A stretch of DNA of 64,000 nt, from assembly GCF_900105185.1 (NCBI RefSeq), contig NZ_FNTJ01000001.1:4546501-4610500 (forward strand), in the 5' to 3' direction. Position numbers and translations under genes: made by a program. Under the pieces are notes generated by a model. It did no database searches. It was not told where the DNA came from and saw only the letters and a list, made by a program, of their open reading frames with translations. The number at the start of each line of letters is the position of its first letter. Position 1 is the stretch's first letter. This stretch comes from Pseudomonas saponiphila (lineage in GTDB: Bacteria > Pseudomonadota > Gammaproteobacteria > Pseudomonadales > Pseudomonadaceae). This document shows, piece after piece, positions 47,025 to 55,655 of this stretch.

Positions 47025-48399
47025 CCACTTCCAGGGTCGAGCGGGCGCGGCTGTTGCTGTGCTGCATGGAGCTGACCGCCTGATCGGTGCCCTGCTGGAT
47101 ACCGCCGATCATCTGCTCGATTTCCTGGGTCGATTGCTGAGTCCGATGGGCCAGGGCCCGCACTTCATCGGCCACCACCGCAAAGCCGCGCCCGGCATCC
47201 CCGGCCCGCGCCGCCTCGATGGCCGCGTTCAGGGCCAACAGGTTGGTCTGCTCGGCGATGGCGCGAATCACCTCCAGCACCTTGCTGATGCCGTAGACCT
47301 TCTGCGCCAGCTGTTCCACCTGACTGGCATTGGCTGTCACATCCTCGGCCAGCGACTCGATGGACAGCACAGTCTGATGCACCTGTTCACGCCCGTGCTG
47401 GGCGATTCGATCTGATTCGCGGGACGCTTCGGAAGTGGCCACCGCGTTGCTCGCCACCTCCTCCACCGCGGCGGTCATCTGATTCACTGCCGTGGCTGCC
47501 TGCTCGATCTCCTGGCTCTGCTGGTGCAGGCCCCGGGTCGCATCCTCGGTGACGCAACTGAGTTCCTCGGAAGCCGAGGCAAGTTGGCTGGAGGAGTCGG
47601 AAATGCGCCGGATCGTCTCGCGCAAGCTGTGCTGCATGGCCTTGAGCGCCAGCAACAGGCGCGCCGGCTCGTCCTTGCCGATCACCGTGATGTCCCCGGT
47701 CAGGTCGCCGCCGGCCACCACCTCGGCCACGCGCAAGGACTGCGCCAGGGGCAGGACGATGCTGCGGGTCAACAACAAGGCCAGGCCAATGGTCACCAGG
47801 GCCGCGACCACGATCATCCCCACCACCCAGACTCGCGATTTGCTGAATACGGCCTGGGCCAGATCCGTGGCCTGGGTCGCACTTTGCTTGTTCAAGTCGA
47901 TCAGGTCATGCAGTGTCGCGGCCATTTCATCGGCCAACTGGTTCATTTCGCCGTTGACCACCTTGACCGCCTGCTCCAGCTGATTCTGGCTGGAGAAGGC
48001 CATGACCTGGGCCTGCCGCTGCAGGTACTGCTTCTCCACGTCCTTGAAGCGATCGAACAAGACCCGCTCCTGGGGCAGCACGATCAGCGACTCATAGCGC
48101 CCCTGAGCAACGCCCAGGCCACTCTTGATGTCATTGATCTTGGCTTCGTTCTGGGCCAGGGCCTGGGGGTCGCGATTGATCAGCAGACGCAGGGTCAGGG
48201 CGCGAAGACGCAGCAGGTCCTGGCTCATGTCGCCCACCGACATGACGCTGGGCAACCAGTTGCTCTCCACTTCATCGGACTGCTGGCGCATGTTGGCCAT
48301 CTGCATCAGGGCAAATGCGCCGAGGACAAACACCATCAGCGCCAGCAAGCCAAAACCCAGGCTGGCGCGGGGGGCAATGTTGAGGCTTCTGAGACTCAT
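47019..48399 (-). pseudogene. Chemoreceptor gene, N-terminal fragment disrupted by IS21
   Basis: 460 codons of a methyl-accepting chemotaxis protein. TM1 is at about 13-33; the four-helix-bundle-type periplasmic sensor spans about 34-188; TM2 is at about 190-211; then HAMP and the signalling domain including [20 protein letters not shown]. The reading frame runs on into the IS for 22 residues and stops at 46951, giving a 482-aa truncated product without the second methylation helix. By position next to fabB it corresponds, from memory, to PA1608. Function of the receptor is likely lost or altered. The right target copy, 47019-47024, lies at its end. Confidence 0.93.
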
Positions 48400-48735
48400 T
48401 CCTTTGGCTCCTTCCTAGAGCGCTGCAAAAGCTTGCAGCAGGGTGCTCTTAGACGGTATCGGGCCGGCGGAAATTTGCGTAAGACAAAAACGTGATATCA
48501 AAACGCCCTATGACTTCGATACCTGAAAGTAAAACGATTCAGCTCACAGAAAATCGGTATTTTCCAATCAAGCAGCGTATCTGGTAGCGCAAAACCGCAG
48601 CTTGCACATTCATCGACGCAACGCCGGGCCAGCAACTACCACAAGCAAAAACGTGAACGCCTGCGCTGGCCAATGCTCTATAACTTCAGCACCTTTACCA
48701 GCCGATCCGACATTCATCACTGCCTGAGGTTTGCC
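48400..48735. other. Intergenic region upstream of the disrupted receptor and of the OsmC-like gene
   Basis: 336 bp, more AT-rich than the genes on each side, between divergent genes. It should hold promoters for both, but no clear sigma70 or FliA-type match was found. A frame starting at 48673 is read only as an N-terminal extension of the OsmC gene and is not accepted. Confidence 0.5.
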
Positions 48736-49152
48736 ATGACCATTACCGTCAATACCGAGTCCAGCGAAGGTTTCCGCCACAGCATCCAGGTCGACGACCA
48801 TCAGCTGTTCACCGACCTGCCCCGGTACGCCGGCGGCGAAGGCACCGCGCCCGAGCCCCACGATTATTTCGATACCGCCCTGGGGGCCTGCAAGGCCCTG
48901 ACCCTCAAGCTCTACGCACAGAAGAAAAGCATCCCGCTCACCGGCGTCACGGTGGAGCTCAAGCACGACAACAGTCAGGAACAGCAAGGCAAATACGCCC
49001 TGCACGTGAAGCTGACCCTCAAGGGCGTGCTCACCGACGCCCAGCGTGAAGAGCTGCACCGGGTAGCCGATCGCTGCCCGATCCACAAGCTGATGACCAG
49101 CAGTGAAGTCAGCATCGAGACGCACCTGTCCGAAGGCGCCTTCAGCCAGTAG
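48736..49152 (+). CDS. OsmC-family peroxide-detoxifying protein
   Basis: 138-aa OsmC-like protein. The two reactive cysteines are C52 (LGACKALTLK) and C114 (DRCPIHK), the family's peroxidase pair. YhfA/OsmC members reduce organic hydroperoxides using a lipoyl or thiol donor. The ATG at 48736 has GAGG at a good distance; the ORF extends upstream to 48673 but without an RBS or similarity. Followed by a pirin-like gene 63 nt downstream on the same strand. Confidence 0.93.
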   Translation: MTITVNTESSEGFRHSIQVDDHQLFTDLPRYAGGEGTAPEPHDYFDTALGACKALTLKLYAQKKSIPLTGVTVELKHDNSQEQQGKYALHVKLTLKGVLTDAQREELHRVADRCPIHKLMTSSEVSIETHLSEGAFSQ

Positions 49153-49215
49153 CGGCAAGGCTGGCAGCCGGGGGTTATGCTTGCGGGCATCCCCCCGAGC
49201 AGCCTGGAATCCGCC

Positions 49216-50088
49216 ATGAATTCGCCCCTAGTGATCCGCCCTCGCGTCGAGGACGTCGAAGGCCAGCCTATCCTCCGCCCCCTGCCTTCGGCGCAGTGCC
49301 GCAGCGTCGGCCCCTTCGTATTCTTCGACCACATGCTGAGCACCTCCTACCCTGCCGGCAAAGGCATGAACATCCGCCAACACCCGCATATCGGCCTGTC
49401 CACGCTGACCTACCTGTTCGCAGGACAGATCCGCCACAAGGACAGCCTCGGCTCGGACCAGATCGTCCTGGCCGGGGACGTCAGCTGGATGACCGCAGGC
49501 AGTGCCATCGCTCACGTCGAGCGCACGCCCGAGGCCCAGCTGAGCCAGGCTTTCACCCTGCATGGGTTGCAGGTCTGGCTGGCCTCGCCCAAGGAACATG
49601 AGCAGGGGCCCGGGCACTACAGCCATCACCCCGCGGCCACACTGCCGGTGAGTGACAACCTCGGGGTCACGATCCGCATGATCGCCGGCAGCGGCTTCTG
49701 CCTGGAGTCGCCGGTGCCAGTGCTCTCCCCGACCCTGTATGCCGAACTGCACCTGCAGACCGCCACCAGCCTGTTGATTCCCACCGAGCATCAGCAACGC
49801 GCGCTGTATGTGCTGGACGGCGAGGCACAGCTGGACGGCGAGCCATTGCCCCTGCACTCGCTGGTGGTATTGCCGGAGGGAGAAAACGCCACGCTGTTCG
49901 CCGAGAGCGACTGCCATGCGGTACTGCTTGGCGGTGCGCCTCTGGACGGGCCGCGACGGGTCAACTGGAACTTTGTCGCCAGCGACCCGCTGTTGATCGA
50001 TGCAGCACGCAGACGCTGGGCAGCCGGGGACTGGCCGCAAGTGCCGGGAGAAAGCGAGCGCATCGAACTGCCCGGCTCCCGCCGCTGA
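49216..50088 (+). CDS. Pirin-family protein
   Basis: 290-aa bicupin. Metal ligands are visible in the N-terminal cupin: HPHIGLSTLTYLF (two His), the later HKDSLG and HVERTP (His, Glu). Some bacterial pirins oxidise quercetin, others modulate pyruvate dehydrogenase, so the role is open. Start MNSPLVIRPRVEDVEG at 49216 by family comparison; an ATG at 49177 is in frame. A REP element follows and separates it from the convergent hydrolase gene. Confidence 0.9.
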   Translation: MNSPLVIRPRVEDVEGQPILRPLPSAQCRSVGPFVFFDHMLSTSYPAGKGMNIRQHPHIGLSTLTYLFAGQIRHKDSLGSDQIVLAGDVSWMTAGSAIAHVERTPEAQLSQAFTLHGLQVWLASPKEHEQGPGHYSHHPAATLPVSDNLGVTIRMIAGSGFCLESPVPVLSPTLYAELHLQTATSLLIPTEHQQRALYVLDGEAQLDGEPLPLHSLVVLPEGENATLFAESDCHAVLLGGAPLDGPRRVNWNFVASDPLLIDAARRRWAAGDWPQVPGESERIELPGSRR

Positions 50089-50091
50089 TCC

Positions 50092-50155
50092 GGCAGGAGC
50101 CGGCTTGTCGGCGAACAGGCCCGCAGACCATCTTCGCCGGCAAGCCGGCTCCTAC
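50092..50155. repeat. REP-type inverted pair (copy 3)
   Basis: GGCAGGAGCCGGCTTGTCGG faces CCGGCAAGCCGGCTCCTAC. It ends next to the stop codon of the leftward dienelactone hydrolase gene. Confidence 0.85.
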
Positions 50156-50884
50156 TCAGCCCTGGAACACTTCGTCCAGCAGGTAATGGAAGGTGGCGAA
50201 GGCTCGGGCCGAGGTCTTGGCGTCATACATCATCTTGCCCGGGACATTGGCCTGGGGATCGGTGAAGGAATGCACCACGCCGCCATAACTGACCAGTTGC
50301 CAGTCAACGCCAGCCGCATTCATCTCCGCTTCAAAGGCCGGCAGTTGTTCCTTGGCCACCATCGGATCGGCCGCACCGTGCAGCACCAGCACCGAGCCCT
50401 TGATGTTCTGCGCATCCGCGGGATCGGGCGTATCCAGGGTGCCATGGAAGGACGCCGCGGCCTTGACTGGCGCCCCACTGCGGGCCAGCTCCAGCGCGCA
50501 GCAGCCGCCAAAGCAGAAACCGAAGGTGGCCAGCCTGGAGAGGTCCACCGCGGCCTCGGTCTGGCTCTGCAGGGCGCTGAAGGCCGCCTGCATGCGCTTG
50601 CGCAACAGCGCCCGGTCATCCTTGAGCGGCATCATTGCCGCGCCGGCCTGATCGGCGTCGCTGGGGCGCACCGACTGGCCATACAGGTCGGCGACCAACA
50701 CCACATAGCCCTTGGCCGCCACCGCCTCGGCGATCTTTTCCGCTCCGGCGCTGACACCCATCCAGTTCGGCGCCATCAGCAGCCCTGGACGGGCCCCTTT
50801 ATGGGCGGCATCGAAGGCCAGACGCCCTTCATAGGGCTGGCCATCGATCTGATAGACCACGGAACGCACTGTGATTTGACTCAT
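50156..50884 (-). CDS. Dienelactone hydrolase family protein
   Basis: 242-aa alpha/beta hydrolase with a cysteine nucleophile, C124 in TFGFCFGGCCALELA, and catalytic His in GGVVHSFTDPQ. This is the dienelactone hydrolase signature, although many family members act on other esters. Cytoplasmic. No catechol or chlorocatechol pathway genes are nearby, so a general esterase role is more likely. Confidence 0.9.
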   Translation of the reverse strand: MSQITVRSVVYQIDGQPYEGRLAFDAAHKGARPGLLMAPNWMGVSAGAEKIAEAVAAKGYVVLVADLYGQSVRPSDADQAGAAMMPLKDDRALLRKRMQAAFSALQSQTEAAVDLSRLATFGFCFGGCCALELARSGAPVKAAASFHGTLDTPDPADAQNIKGSVLVLHGAADPMVAKEQLPAFEAEMNAAGVDWQLVSYGGVVHSFTDPQANVPGKMMYDAKTSARAFATFHYLLDEVFQG

Positions 50885-50918
50885 GACTCATCTTCTCCAG
50901 CAGGGGGATACCAGAATG

Positions 50919-50943
50919 AAAAAACCCGCCGAAGCGGGTTTTT
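50919..50943. terminator. Terminator downstream of htpG
   Basis: AAAAAACCCGC pairs with GCGGGTTTTT, between the divergent-facing hydrolase start and the htpG stop; on the minus strand it follows htpG. Confidence 0.85.
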
Positions 50944-50955
50944 CTTGCTTTGTGG

Positions 50956-52860
50956 TTAAACCGACAGCTCGACCAGCAGCTTGTTCAGTCGGCGCACATA
51001 GGCCGCCGGGTCTTTCAAGCTGTCGCCGGCCGCCAGGGCCGCTTGATCGAAGAGGATGTGCGACAGGTCGCCAAAGCGCTCTTCGCTCTGCTCGCCGTCG
51101 AGTTTCTCGATCAGCGGGTGAGTCGGGTTGAATTCGAAGATCGGCTTGGAATCCGGAACCTTCTGCCCACTGGCTTCGAGGATCTGACGCATTTGCAGCC
51201 CCAGGTCCTGCTCGCCGATGGCCAGGATCGCCGGGGAGTCGGTCAGGCGGTGGGAAACCCGCACTTCGCTGACGCTCTCGCCCAGAGCGGTCTTGATCCG
51301 CTCAACCAGGCCTTCCTTGGTCTTGGCGACTTCCTCGGCGGCCTTCTTGTCCTCTTCCGAGTCCAGGTTGCCCAGGTCCAGGTCGCCACGCGCCACGTCG
51401 ACAAAGCTCTTGCCGTCGAACTCGTTGAGGTAGCTCATCAGCCACTCGTCGATGCGGTCGGTGAGCAGCAGCACTTCGATGCCTTTCTTGCGGAAGACTT
51501 CCAGGTGCGGGCTGTTCTTCACCTGGGCGTAGGATTCGCCGGTGAGGAAGTAGATCTTGTCCTGACCTTCCTTGGCGCGAGCCAGGTAGTCGGCCAGGGA
51601 CACGGTCTGCTCGCCGTCGTCGCCTTGGGTGGAAGCGAAGCGCAGCAGGCCGGCGATCTTTTCCTTGTTGGCGAAGTCTTCGGCCGGGCCTTCCTTCATC
51701 ACCTGGCCAAAGTTCTTCCAGAAGCCCTTGTATTGCTCAGGCTCGTTCTTCGCCAGTTTTTCCAGCATGTCCAGCACGCGCTTGGTCAGCGCCGACTTCA
51801 TCGAATCGATGATCGGGTCTTTCTGCAGGATTTCCCGCGAGACGTTCAGCGACAGGTCGTTGGAGTCCACCACGCCCTTGATGAAGCGCAGGTACAGCGG
51901 CAGGAAGGATTCAGCCTGATCCATGACGAACACGCGCTGCACGTAGAGCTTGAGGCCCTTCGGCGCTTCACGCTGGTACAGGTCGAACGGCGCACGAGCC
52001 GGCACGTAGAGCAGCGAGCTGTATTCCAGCTTGCCTTCAACCTTGTTGTGGCTCCAGCTCAGCGGGTTCTCGAAGTCATGGGCGATGTGCTTGTAGAACT
52101 CCTGGTATTCCTCGTCCTTGATCTCGGTACGCGGACGGGTCCACAGGGCACTGGCGCGGTTGACGGTTTCCCATTCCAACGCCGGTTTCTCTTCGCCTTC
52201 GGCGGCAGCGGCCTCTTTCGGCAGCTCGATCGGCAGGGCGATGTGGTCGGAGTACTTCTTGATGATGTTGCGCAGGCGCCAGCCATCGGCGAACTCGTCT
52301 TCACCGGACTTCAGGTGCAGGACAATGCGGGTGCCGCGTTCGGCCTTGTCGATGGTCGCCACCTCGAACTCGCCTTCGCCCTTGGACGACCAGTGCACGC
52401 CCTCACTGGCCGGCAAGCCGGCACGGCGGCTGAACACTTCGACCTGGTCGGCAACGATGAATGCGGAGTAGAAGCCCACGCCGAACTGACCGATCAGGTG
52501 CGAGTCCTTCTTCTGGTCGCCGGTGAGGTTTTTCATGAAGTCGGCGGTGCCGGACTTGGCGATGGTCCCCAGGTGGGTGATGACATCTTCACGGCTCATG
52601 CCGATACCGTTGTCTTCGAGGGTGACGGTCTTGGCGTCCTTGTCGAAGCTCACACGGATTTTCAGTTCGGCGCCACCTTCCAGCAACTCGGGCTTGGACA
52701 GGGCTTCGAAACGCAATTTGTCGACGGCGTCAGAGGCGTTCGAGATCAATTCGCGAAGGAAGATTTCCTTATTGGAATACAACGAATGGATCATGAGGTG
52801 CAGCAGTTGCTTCACCTCGGTCTGGAAGCCCAGGGTTTCCTTTTGAGTTTCCACACTCAT
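50956..52860 (-). CDS. htpG: Chaperone protein HtpG (Hsp90)
   Basis: 634-aa bacterial Hsp90. The N-terminal GHKL ATPase domain carries [28 protein letters not shown] and [13 protein letters not shown]. Middle and C-terminal dimerisation domains follow at usual lengths. It remodels client proteins with DnaK. The start [12 protein letters not shown] (52860) is chosen as the conventional one; an ATG at 52866 is equally possible since GGAG precedes both. Confidence 0.97.
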   Translation of the reverse strand: MSVETQKETLGFQTEVKQLLHLMIHSLYSNKEIFLRELISNASDAVDKLRFEALSKPELLEGGAELKIRVSFDKDAKTVTLEDNGIGMSREDVITHLGTIAKSGTADFMKNLTGDQKKDSHLIGQFGVGFYSAFIVADQVEVFSRRAGLPASEGVHWSSKGEGEFEVATIDKAERGTRIVLHLKSGEDEFADGWRLRNIIKKYSDHIALPIELPKEAAAAEGEEKPALEWETVNRASALWTRPRTEIKDEEYQEFYKHIAHDFENPLSWSHNKVEGKLEYSSLLYVPARAPFDLYQREAPKGLKLYVQRVFVMDQAESFLPLYLRFIKGVVDSNDLSLNVSREILQKDPIIDSMKSALTKRVLDMLEKLAKNEPEQYKGFWKNFGQVMKEGPAEDFANKEKIAGLLRFASTQGDDGEQTVSLADYLARAKEGQDKIYFLTGESYAQVKNSPHLEVFRKKGIEVLLLTDRIDEWLMSYLNEFDGKSFVDVARGDLDLGNLDSEEDKKAAEEVAKTKEGLVERIKTALGESVSEVRVSHRLTDSPAILAIGEQDLGLQMRQILEASGQKVPDSKPIFEFNPTHPLIEKLDGEQSEERFGDLSHILFDQAALAAGDSLKDPAAYVRRLNKLLVELSV

Positions 52861-52950
52861 GGTCATCAAACTCCAATCAGATGGCTGTGGTCGCGCTCCG
52901 GAAGCGGAGAGCGGCGGGATGACATGGAAGTGGGGGTAGCTCGCCGGATT

Positions 52951-53403
52951 TCAAGGGGTGGGTGTCTCTTCGATCTTGAAATGTGCACGGGCGGTGGCAA
53001 TCGGCTCATCGGCGGTGCTCTGCCAGGCGGTGATCGCCACGTTGGCCACGCGCCGCCCCTGACGCCAGACCTGGCAGCGGGCGAAGGTGTCGCGAAACTG
53101 CCCGGCACGCAGGTAGTCCAGGGAAAAATCGATGATCTTCGGCACCCCGGGAGAGCCGGTAAAGATCAACAGATGCACAGCCGCCGCCAATTCCATGAAA
53201 CCGGCGATCACACCGCCGTGCAGCGCCGGCAGCAGGGGATTGCCGATGTTGTCCTTGTTGGCCGGCAAGCGAAACAACAACTCGTCCCCCAGCCGCGAGC
53301 ATTCGATGCCGATCAGGGCGGCGTAGGGAATCTTCTGCAGCAAGGGACCGTAGTCGCCCTGTTGGTGAGCCTGCTCCAGCAACAGCTTGAGATCTTCGCT
53401 CAT
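52951..53403 (-). CDS. Hotdog-fold thioesterase
   Basis: 150-aa PaaI-type hotdog protein. Motif LPALHGGVIAGFMELAAAVHLL contains HGG and a catalytic acid. Its ATG overlaps the stop of the next hotdog gene by 4 nt (ATGA). Two different thioesterases in tandem could form a heteromeric enzyme or act on related acyl-CoAs; no acyl-CoA gene is adjacent. Confidence 0.88.
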   Translation of the reverse strand: MSEDLKLLLEQAHQQGDYGPLLQKIPYAALIGIECSRLGDELLFRLPANKDNIGNPLLPALHGGVIAGFMELAAAVHLLIFTGSPGVPKIIDFSLDYLRAGQFRDTFARCQVWRQGRRVANVAITAWQSTADEPIATARAHFKIEETPTP

Positions 53404-53876
53404 GGACGTGCTCCCTTGAGGGCCGTGGCAAACCCCGGGGTGCCCTTGAGGCCCTTGCCCATGCGCATGAAAGTCCCGACCACATGGGCCACCGGGCGCT
53501 GCGGATCGTCCTGATAGGCAAAACCGCGGGTAAAGATCACATCGGTAGTGACCCGGTAGCACTGGGCAAAACCATGCACGTCGTGATGAGGCACCGCCGG
53601 GTGCATGTAGTCGATACGCAGGTCCAGGGTCGGACAGACCTCGAACTCCGGCAGCACGCACAGCGTGGCCATGCCACAAGCCGTATCCATGAGGGTGGTC
53701 AGGGCGCCACCGTGGATGATTCCAGTGTGGGGATCGCCGACGATCTGCGGGCTGTAGGGCAAGGTCAGGGTCATGCCCTCCGGTGATGCGCTATGCACGC
53801 TGATGCCCAGCACCTGGCAGTGTCGCAAGGCGGAAAGAAAGCGCATCGCACGCTCGAAAACAGGATTCTGCGCCAT
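53400..53876 (-). CDS. Hotdog-fold thioesterase (PaaI-like)
   Basis: 158-aa hotdog protein with HTGIIHGGALTTLMDTACGMAT (HGG, then the catalytic aspartate) and strands TLDLRIDYMHPA. First gene of a pair with the shorter thioesterase downstream. The partner proteins share the fold but little sequence, so the duplication is old. Substrate unknown. Confidence 0.9.
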   Translation of the reverse strand: MAQNPVFERAMRFLSALRHCQVLGISVHSASPEGMTLTLPYSPQIVGDPHTGIIHGGALTTLMDTACGMATLCVLPEFEVCPTLDLRIDYMHPAVPHHDVHGFAQCYRVTTDVIFTRGFAYQDDPQRPVAHVVGTFMRMGKGLKGTPGFATALKGARP

Positions 53877-54034
53877 GGGTTATCTCTATTGTTAGTGTCA
53901 GGAATCAGCGGTTGGCCAGGACGATAAAAGTTCCGTAGAACAAATACTTAATATATCTAGGACCCCCAAGGAACTTAAATCACAAGACCACGATCGAAAG
54001 GCCAGTAGATATCTTCACTAAGGAGAAACACCCC

Positions 54035-54286
54035 ATGCGTAAGACTTTAGCTATTGCCCTGATGCTGACCGCTTCCCTCGGTCTGGCTGCCTGTGACAAG
54101 AAATCCGAGGACAAAGCTCAAGATGCAAACCAACACGCTGAGCAAGCTCAACAAAAAATGAACGAAGCCCAGGATAAAGTGAACGAAGCTGCCAAGGAAA
54201 ACGCCGAAGCTGCCAAAGACCAGGCTGAATCCAACAAGGCCGCAGCCGAAGAAAGCGCCAAGGAAGCAGCCCCTAAAACCAACTAA
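54035..54286 (+). CDS. Small Ala/Glu/Lys-rich lipoprotein
   Basis: 83-aa lipoprotein. The signal peptide ends in lipobox LAAC with C20 as the acylated residue. The mature 64 residues are Ala/Glu/Lys/Asn/Gln-rich and almost fully helical, with the repeated AKDQAESNKAAAEESAKEA. The composition recalls OprI/Lpp-type or stress-tolerance helical proteins, but the sequence is not OprI. AAGGAG precedes the ATG. Single gene with its own terminator. Function unknown. Confidence 0.85.
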   Translation: MRKTLAIALMLTASLGLAACDKKSEDKAQDANQHAEQAQQKMNEAQDKVNEAAKENAEAAKDQAESNKAAAEESAKEAAPKTN

Positions 54287-54308
54287 TTCGGTTTTAGCGC
54301 AAGATATG

Positions 54309-54337
54309 AATAAAGCCCGCCAAGTGCGGGCTTTATT
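54309..54337. terminator. Terminator after the small lipoprotein gene
   Basis: AATAAAGCCCGC pairs with GCGGGCTTTATT; the T tract is short but the stem is strong. Convergent with the MAPEG gene. Confidence 0.8.
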
Positions 54338-54354
54338 GTTTGTGGAAGAAATGA

Positions 54355-54756
54355 CTACATCAGCAACCAGCGAAAAGTTGGACTAAGCATCAACAACAAG
54401 GAACACAAGAGTCCCACTGCCCAGAGCAGACTTCGCTGCCAGGTCAGGTCCGCCAGATAGCACACCAGATAGAAGACCCGGGCAATCACAAAGGTGATGG
54501 CCAGGACGTCGATCAACCAGCCTTGGGTCTGGGTGACATGTGCCATCAGCACCCCGACCGCAAACAGCATGAAGGCCTCGAAACTGTTCTGATGCGCCGC
54601 CAGGGCCCGCGCGCCCCGCCCGGTCAGCTGGGCCTGTTGCTGACGCGGCAGATGGTTGTTGTAACCGCCCTGCTCTTTCATGGCCTTGGCCACCGGAATG
54701 CGCGCAATGAAAATCAGCAATGCGCTGATAAACACGCACCAGAACGCAATACTCAT
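54355..54756 (-). CDS. MAPEG-family membrane protein
   Basis: 133-aa protein with four hydrophobic segments. The central RARALAAHQNSFEAFMLFAVGVL is the MAPEG signature, with an Arg/Glu pair in membrane helices. Eukaryotic members are glutathione transferases/peroxidases of eicosanoid metabolism; bacterial members are mostly uncharacterised. The start shares one base with the DUF599 stop (TGATG). Confidence 0.88.
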   Translation of the reverse strand: MSIAFWCVFISALLIFIARIPVAKAMKEQGGYNNHLPRQQQAQLTGRGARALAAHQNSFEAFMLFAVGVLMAHVTQTQGWLIDVLAITFVIARVFYLVCYLADLTWQRSLLWAVGLLCSLLLMLSPTFRWLLM

Positions 54757-55493
54757 CAGCCTATCTCCTTGTTTGTCTCGGGCAATGGCGCCTCCGTAGG
54801 GGTATAGACCATCACATCCAGTACGTCGGAATGGAACTCGCGACGATAAAGCACCAGCACCACCCCCGCGCTCATCACCATGAACAACCAGGGGCTGACA
54901 AACCAGGCCAGCATGCTCATGCCGAAGTAATAGGAGCGCAGGCCGAAGTTGAACTGGTTGGCAGCCATGGAAATCACCCGTGCCGCCCGGGAAGCGAAAG
55001 CCTTGCGCTCCTGCTCGGACACCTGGCGCTCACCGATCATCGGCGCCGAGCCCACCAGAATGGCGGCGAAGTTGTACTGGCGCATGCACCAGCTGAAGGT
55101 GAAGAAGGCGTAGACGAACACCAGCGCCAGGCACAGCAGCTTGATCTCCGACATGCCCTGGGACGCCTGCTGGACCATGGGAATGTCCGCCAGCAGCGAC
55201 ACCGCGCGTTCCGATGCGCCGAGCACGGTAAGAATGCCCGCCAGGATGATCAGGGTGCTGGAGGCGAAGAACGAAGCGTTGCGTTCCAGGTTGCCGATCA
55301 CGCTGGCGTCGGCGATGCGGTTGTCACGCAACAGCATGCGGCGCATCCAGTCTTCGCGATACAGGTGCAGGACACTGGCCAGGCAGGCGGTGTCCCGCCC
55401 CTTCCAGGTGGCATAACGGGTATAGCCGCCCCAGCAGATGACGAACCACAAGGCGGCCAGTAAATGGATCAGGTTGGCTTGGACGAACGACAT
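54756..55493 (-). CDS. DUF599 membrane protein
   Basis: 245-aa polytopic membrane protein of the DUF599 family, starting MSFVQANLIHLLAALWFVICW. Hydrophobic segments occur at about 5-25, 70-95, 115-140 and 185-215. Loop motifs NRIADASVIGNLERNASFFASSTL and FNFGLRSYYFGMSML are family-typical. AGGAA lies 6-7 nt before the ATG at 55493. Coupled to the MAPEG gene; function unknown. Confidence 0.86.
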   Translation of the reverse strand: MSFVQANLIHLLAALWFVICWGGYTRYATWKGRDTACLASVLHLYREDWMRRMLLRDNRIADASVIGNLERNASFFASSTLIILAGILTVLGASERAVSLLADIPMVQQASQGMSEIKLLCLALVFVYAFFTFSWCMRQYNFAAILVGSAPMIGERQVSEQERKAFASRAARVISMAANQFNFGLRSYYFGMSMLAWFVSPWLFMVMSAGVVLVLYRREFHSDVLDVMVYTPTEAPLPETNKEIG

Positions 55494-55567
55494 GCAAATT
55501 CCTGTAGGGCGTGGCAGAGGACACAGCTTCGACGCCACGCCGAGGAAAAAGGCACTGCCCGAGCCCC

Positions 55568-55603
55568 ATAAAAAATGCCCCGTATCGATCGATACGGGGC
55601 ATT
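55568..55603 (-). terminator. Terminator of brnQ with perfect palindrome
   Basis: AATGCCCCGTATCGATC and its complement form a perfect 30-nt palindrome (55574-55603), followed on the minus strand by T's. It lies about 50 nt past the brnQ stop. Confidence 0.88.
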
Positions 55604-55655
55604 GTTCTGGATGCTCATGAGCCGCTTGTGGCGACCCCGAGCCCTTGCCGACAGG

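Noticed and set aside
48673..48735. Longer N-terminus of the OsmC-like protein
   Set aside because: No Shine-Dalgarno sequence; GAGG precedes the ATG at 48736.
55574..55603. 30-nt perfect palindrome as a possible operator
   Set aside because: Followed by a T run on the minus strand right after brnQ, so it is better explained as a terminator.
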